This document shows positions 60,636 through 64,000 of a stretch of DNA of 64,000 nucleotides, piece after piece. The DNA is from Beijerinckiaceae bacterium (lineage in GTDB: Bacteria > Pseudomonadota > Alphaproteobacteria > Rhizobiales > Beijerinckiaceae): assembly GCA_027532775.1 (NCBI GenBank), contig JAPZTO010000011.1, forward strand, positions 1-64,000, given 5' to 3'. Under the pieces are notes generated by a model that worked only from the letters and a program-made list of their open reading frames with translations, ran no database searches and was not told where the DNA came from. The first letter of the stretch is position 1. Each line of letters starts with the position of its first letter. The translations under genes and the position numbers were made by a program.

Positions 60636-60824
60636 GAAGCGCTCCAGCTTTCGGAATGTGCCCTGTCATATCGTGATGCGCCGCGCGCCAACAAGGGGGG
60701 CGCCCCGAGAAGGCCGGGCACAAAAACGTGACGGTGCCGGGAATGCAACGTCCGCTTGCTTTACGGGCAAGGCAAAGCGGCGCAGCATGCTGCTGTTCTT
60801 TCAGTCATATTTCAGGGTTTACGA

Positions 60825-61139
60825 ATGCATCGGCGTTTCCAGGTGGCCATCGCAGCCCTCTCCCTGCTTGTCCTGCTGTCGCCCTCACCTGGCCTGCCGG
60901 CCCAGGCGCCCGGGCAGCATCCGCTCCGGCCCGGGGACAATGCCGGCCAGCCGGATGCTGCCGGTCCCTTCATCCGGCCCCAGCGAAAAGCCAGCGAGCG
61001 GCAGCGAGAGAGCCTCGCCCGCACGCGGCAATGCGGGCAGGAATGGCGCGCCCTGAAGGCGGGCAGACGCAGGGGCGAGCAGGATTGGCGCGCGTTCAGC
61101 CGGGAATGCCGGGAGCGGCTGAAGGCGCGCGGTCACTGA
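60825..61139 (+). CDS. Small exported arginine-rich protein
   Basis: A 104-aa protein with a signal peptide (FQVAIAALSLLVLLSPS, cleavage near LPAQA). The mature part is rich in arginine, glutamate and proline and contains two cysteines (TRQCGQEWRAL and SRECRERL). AGGG lies before the ATG at 60825; an upstream ATG at 60756 would hide the signal. The stop overlaps the convergent GNAT gene by 7 bases. The family is not recognised. Confidence 0.65.
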   Translation: MHRRFQVAIAALSLLVLLSPSPGLPAQAPGQHPLRPGDNAGQPDAAGPFIRPQRKASERQRESLARTRQCGQEWRALKAGRRRGEQDWRAFSRECRERLKARGH

Positions 61140-61606
61140 CCGGCGAGAGCTTTGCCGAAGCCCTCGTGGCGCTGCACGTAGCCGAGGTTGCGGTAGAATC
61201 GATGCGCATCGACGCGCTTCTTGTTCGAGGTGAGGGTCACTTCCGTCGCGCCGCCCTGCAAGGCGATGGCCTCGGCGGCGGTAACCAGCCGGGCACCGAT
61301 GCCCATGCCCCGGGCAGCTGCCGCAACGAAGACGGAATTCAGCACGACCTTGAGGCGCCCCTGCGAGGGCAGGCCACGAAGGAAGTAGAGGTGCACGAAG
61401 CCGAGCACCCGGCCGCCATCGCGCGCGACGATCACGCGGTGGTCCGGGTTGGCAAGGATCGCCTCGAACGCTGCCCGGTAGCCCGGCGCAAGATCCTCCG
61501 TCCAGGCATCACCCTTGCCGCCGACTTCATCTTCCGCGAGAACCTGCACGAGCGCCGGCAAATCTGCGGCCATGGCCCCCTCCACAACCGGCTGTTCCTG
61601 CACCAT
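61133..61606 (-). CDS. GNAT-family acetyltransferase
   Basis: A 157-aa N-acetyltransferase. The acetyl-CoA-binding region is VLNSVFVAAAARGMGIGARL, matching the (R/Q)xxGxG/A loop, and the C-terminal NKKRVDAHRFYRNLGYVQ is the family's closing motif. AGGGGCAG lies before the ATG at 61606; an ATG at 61633 is also possible. The substrate cannot be deduced. It is a single gene between convergent and divergent neighbours. Confidence 0.9.
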   Translation of the reverse strand: MVQEQPVVEGAMAADLPALVQVLAEDEVGGKGDAWTEDLAPGYRAAFEAILANPDHRVIVARDGGRVLGFVHLYFLRGLPSQGRLKVVLNSVFVAAAARGMGIGARLVTAAEAIALQGGATEVTLTSNKKRVDAHRFYRNLGYVQRHEGFGKALAGQ

Positions 61607-61737
61607 GTCTGCCCCTGTTCCGCCTTCCGGCATTCGTTCTTGCGCCTCGATTACCCATAACCTGGCACGGGCGCTAGACGGGGCCTTCCGGTCCCGCTAA
61701 CACACCCTGCCCCGCTGCCTCTCGAACCCCGGTTCCC

Positions 61738-62292
61738 ATGGCCATTGAGATCGAAACGTCCCGGATCCTCGCGTTCGTCCAGGCCAACCAGTCCATGGCA
61801 CCTCTCGCCATCTTCCTGATGGCGATGGGCGAGACCATCGTGGTTGTCTCGGTGTTCATTCCCTCGACATTCCTGCTTTTTGCCATCGGCGGCATCATGG
61901 CGGCGGCCGGGGTGCCATTACTGCCTTCCCTGCTTGCGGGCTGGCTCGGCGCCTCTCTCGGCTTCTCGATCATGTATCTGATCAGCGCCTCGATGGGTGA
62001 CCGGATCCTGACCTTCTGGCCATTCCGCACCTACACGGAGACGGTGTCCAAAACGATCGCCTTCTCACGCAAATGGGGCGTCTGGGGGGTGATGATCGGC
62101 CATTTCAGCGGGCCGCTGCGCGTGCTGATCCCGATCGTTGCGGGGATCTCGCGCATGCCGCCCCTGCCCTTCATGGTGGCGAACCTGCTCGGAGCCCTCG
62201 GCTGGATCCTGACTTTCTTCGCGCCGGGGCATCTCGTCGTCTCGTCGGAATGGTTCCGGGGCTTCTTCTCCGGTTTCCTCAAATTCACCTGA
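61738..62292 (+). CDS. DedA/VTT-type membrane protein
   Basis: A 184-aa integral membrane protein with the SNARE-associated (VTT/DedA) domain. ETIVVVSVFIPSTFLLFAIGG is the first re-entrant region and FSGPLRVLIPIVAGISRMP the conserved second motif with its arginine; F-x-G-x-x-G-A-x-x-W appears as NLLGALGWILTFF. DedA proteins act as lipid-carrier flippases or help maintain the proton gradient. Length is somewhat short for the family (about 200). A bidirectional hairpin lies just after the stop. Confidence 0.88.
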   Translation: MAIEIETSRILAFVQANQSMAPLAIFLMAMGETIVVVSVFIPSTFLLFAIGGIMAAAGVPLLPSLLAGWLGASLGFSIMYLISASMGDRILTFWPFRTYTETVSKTIAFSRKWGVWGVMIGHFSGPLRVLIPIVAGISRMPPLPFMVANLLGALGWILTFFAPGHLVVSSEWFRGFFSGFLKFT

Positions 62293-62296
62293 AACG

Positions 62297-62322
62297 AAAA
62301 ACCCCGCCTTTCCGGGGCGGGG
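62297..62322 (-). terminator. Rho-independent terminator
   Basis: CCCCGCC (62302-62308) pairs with GGCGGGG (62316-62322), and on the minus strand the stem is followed by TTTTT. It fits the minus-strand gene ending at 62357 and may also stop plus-strand transcripts of the DedA-like gene. Confidence 0.85.
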
Positions 62323-62356
62323 TCTCGAATTCATTCCGGTTTGCCTTGCCTGGGCA

Positions 62357-62665
62357 TCATTCGCAGACGCGGCGGGTCACGCGCACCCAGCGGCCACGAT
62401 AATCGTCCCAGACGCGCTCACGGACACGATAGCAGACGGGCTCCTCGACATAGGTGGGGCCGGGGCCATAGTAGACTGGAGCACCATAAGCCCGCGGGGC
62501 GAGCAACGCGCCGCCGATCAGGGCGCCGCCCACGAGGCCGGCTGCCAGAGCGGCGTTACGGCCGCGACGGGCTTCGGCTTCCTGCACCGGCAGAGCCGCG
62601 AATGTCAGCGCGAGCGCTGCGGCGGCGAGAGCCGAGGTCTTCTTGAAAGAGATCGCATTGATCAT
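62357..62665 (-). CDS. Small envelope protein with glycine-zipper-like segment
   Basis: A 102-aa exported protein. A signal peptide (ALAAAALALTFAALPVQ, cleavage near AEA) is followed by a basic stretch, a glycine-rich hydrophobic segment (LAAGLVGGALIGGALL) and a tyrosine/arginine-rich tail with two cysteines (EEPVCYRVRERVWDDYRGRW). This is a common pattern in Rhizobiales envelope proteins. GGAG lies 8 bases before ATG 62665, which decides between it and the ATG at 62671. Function unknown. A strong terminator follows. Confidence 0.8.
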   Translation of the reverse strand: MINAISFKKTSALAAAALALTFAALPVQEAEARRGRNAALAAGLVGGALIGGALLAPRAYGAPVYYGPGPTYVEEPVCYRVRERVWDDYRGRWVRVTRRVCE

Positions 62666-62848
62666 GGTCATTCTCCGCTGTTGGTCGAAGCCTGCGGGGC
62701 ACCGCCCCTTCCTGCCAATCGGCTTCGTCGATATACCCATATCCTTGCCGCTCGGATGCAAAAGTGCGCTTTCGCACCTGTAGGGAAGCTGAATGAACCG
62801 GGGCAAGATCGAGGCAGAGGCCCCGACCGAGGGCAAGCCCCGCATCCT

Positions 62849-63871
62849 TCAAAGCATCTTGATAAAATGATACTCTGAAGTCTGCGAAATGTCACCCAGA
62901 TCGCGGGTCTGTCCGGTGGCCTCGTAGCCAAGCCGGCCATAAAGGCCATGGGCGGAGGTGAAGCGCGTGTCCGACCAGAGGATCATCCGGCGGGCTTCGT
63001 CGGAACGCGCGAGAGCCTCGACATGGCGGACAAGCCGCGCGGCGATGCCCTGTCGCCGGCAATCCGGCCGGACATAGAGCCGGTGCAGCTCCGCGATGCC
63101 GGGCTCCGGCAGGTCATAGGCAATGGAGGCGCAGATCCGGCCGCGCGCATCTTCCAGCACAAGAAAGGCCCCGCCCAGCGGAACAGGGCGGCCATCCGGC
63201 CCCGGCCGCGTCCGCTCGAGCCAATGCCCGGGCTTCACGAGATCGGGCAGATCCTCATGCGGATCGACGAAGCAGCCGGGATACTCGGCAAAACACAGGG
63301 CCAGCAGGCCGAACAGGTCCTGCGCATCCTCATCACGGGCCGGGCGCAACGTCCAGAGCGGCAAGGAAGCCTCGAGAACCAGATGGGCAATGCCCGCCTC
63401 GGTATCTCCACCGCAGGCAACGCCTGATGAAACAGGCAGGAAGCCATGCCGCCGGTAGAAGCCCAGCGCGCGGGCGTTCCGTGGCTCGACCTCGAGCCGG
63501 GCATGGCGGGCCGCCGGAAAGGCCGCGAGCAGCTTTTGCAACAATCGCCGGCCCAGGCCATCGCGCTGGAATTCCGGCAGGATATAGATGCGGCTGATCT
63601 CGATCCGGTCTTCCGCGCGAAGTTGCGCGGAAGCCGTGGCGATCACCCGGCCATCCTTTTCGGCAACAAGGAAGGCGCGCTGGCAGGGCTGGGCCAGCAT
63701 GTCATCCATCTGGCGCTGCAACACTTCGGGCGAATGCCAGCGCGCGGTCATCTCGGCGACCTTCGCCGCGCCGAGCGCCTCGTCATAGGTCGCGTGCCAG
63801 GTCCGGACGAGCACATCCCGGACCGCGGCGAGATCCTCCTGCCGGACGGGCCGGATGACAGGCGTGTTCAC
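62849..63871 (-). CDS. Tandem GNAT acetyltransferase
   Basis: A 340-aa protein made of two GNAT domains. The first covers about residues 5-165 ([20 protein letters not shown], then [13 protein letters not shown]). The second covers about 175-335 ([20 protein letters not shown], then [15 protein letters not shown]). Both keep the acetyl-CoA loop (QRDGLGRR and RRQGIAAR). Double GNATs may use one domain for structure. It starts with GTG at 63871, overlapping the gatB stop (GTGA), so it is translated in an operon with gatB. The substrate is unknown. Confidence 0.92.
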   Translation of the reverse strand: MNTPVIRPVRQEDLAAVRDVLVRTWHATYDEALGAAKVAEMTARWHSPEVLQRQMDDMLAQPCQRAFLVAEKDGRVIATASAQLRAEDRIEISRIYILPEFQRDGLGRRLLQKLLAAFPAARHARLEVEPRNARALGFYRRHGFLPVSSGVACGGDTEAGIAHLVLEASLPLWTLRPARDEDAQDLFGLLALCFAEYPGCFVDPHEDLPDLVKPGHWLERTRPGPDGRPVPLGGAFLVLEDARGRICASIAYDLPEPGIAELHRLYVRPDCRRQGIAARLVRHVEALARSDEARRMILWSDTRFTSAHGLYGRLGYEATGQTRDLGDISQTSEYHFIKML

Positions 63872-64000
63872 TCGATCCCCAGTTTCGACTTGAGCAGGTC
63901 GTTGACAGCCGCCGGGTTGGCCTTGCCGCCGGAGGATTTCATCACCTGCCCGACGAACCAGCCCAGCAGGGTCGGTTTGGCCTTTGCCTGCTCGACCTTG
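63868..64000 (-). CDS. gatB: GatB, Asp/Glu-tRNA(Asn/Gln) amidotransferase subunit B, 3' end only
   Basis: The minus strand encodes the last 44 codons of GatB, ending in [19 protein letters not shown] and [14 protein letters not shown]. This YqeY-like tail binds the tRNA. The rest of the gene lies beyond the right edge. GatB is part of GatCAB, which converts mischarged Glu-tRNA(Gln) or Asp-tRNA(Asn) to the correct aminoacyl-tRNA. It is a housekeeping gene and shows that this end of the window is chromosomal backbone. Confidence 0.93.
   Translation of the reverse strand, partial: KVEQAKAKPTLLGWFVGQVMKSSGGKANPAAVNDLLKSKLGIE

Noticed and set aside
1-64000. CRISPR arrays
   Set aside because: No regularly spaced repeat-spacer pattern is present; the repeats seen are IS, MITE or short motif clusters.

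Overview
The window is GC-rich bacterial DNA. The gene content points to an alphaproteobacterium, though I cannot fix the genus: an Omp25-like beta-barrel protein, an ECF sigma factor with an RskA-like anti-sigma factor, a MipA/OmpV protein, the DUF5681 / ParB-methylase / DUF3489 / DUF2924 / serine recombinase module, and gatB. Positions 1-57,100 look accessory. Positions 57,114-64,000 (tRNA-Ser to gatB) look like chromosomal backbone.

1-27,700 is an insertion-sequence-rich region. It starts with an ABC exporter operon (ATPase, FtsX permease, HlyD adaptor). Then come small secreted proteins, a FAS1 protein next to an ECF sigma/anti-sigma pair and an Omp25-like protein, three paralogous lipoproteins with two paralogous outer-membrane barrels and an AraC regulator, a LysR gene divergent from a three-gene membrane operon, and an OmpV / Tat nitroreductase / MarR operon behind a perfect palindromic operator. 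Two intact IS6-family copies, many degraded IS6 copies, IS3 pieces and a family of about 181-bp MITE-like elements sharing the IS6 ends are scattered through it.

27,679-37,432 holds the most interesting locus. On one strand, in transcription order, lie a Dcm-like C5-cytosine methyltransferase, Vsr, a degraded IS6 copy, a GHKL (Hsp90/MutL-type) ATPase, an HNH nuclease, a SNF2 helicase, a stand-alone EcoRII-N (B3-like) DNA-recognition domain, and a 730-aa protein with helix-hairpin-helix repeats and a sigma-region-4-like helix-turn-helix. The five genes after the IS overlap end to start. I infer an ATP-dependent restriction or defence system in which the EcoRII recognition module has been separated from its nuclease and joined to other effectors.

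37,690-51,783 continues the defence-like island. It has a SPOR/trypsin-like periplasmic protease, an unusual radical SAM protein, a SIR2 protein followed by an Avs-like STAND NTPase with an N-terminal Mrr-like nuclease, and a convergent NACHT protein with a C-terminal PD-(D/E)XK nuclease.

51,956-57,205 is the presumed integration end: DUF5681 and ParB-methyltransferase genes divergent from DUF3489, DUF2924 and a large serine recombinase, then a cluster of TTCCCTGTT repeats and tRNA-Ser(GCT). The tRNA 3' end points into the accessory region. Beyond it lie ordinary genes: Sel1-like, DUF2147, RecD-like helicase, GST, GNATs, DedA-like and the 3' end of gatB.
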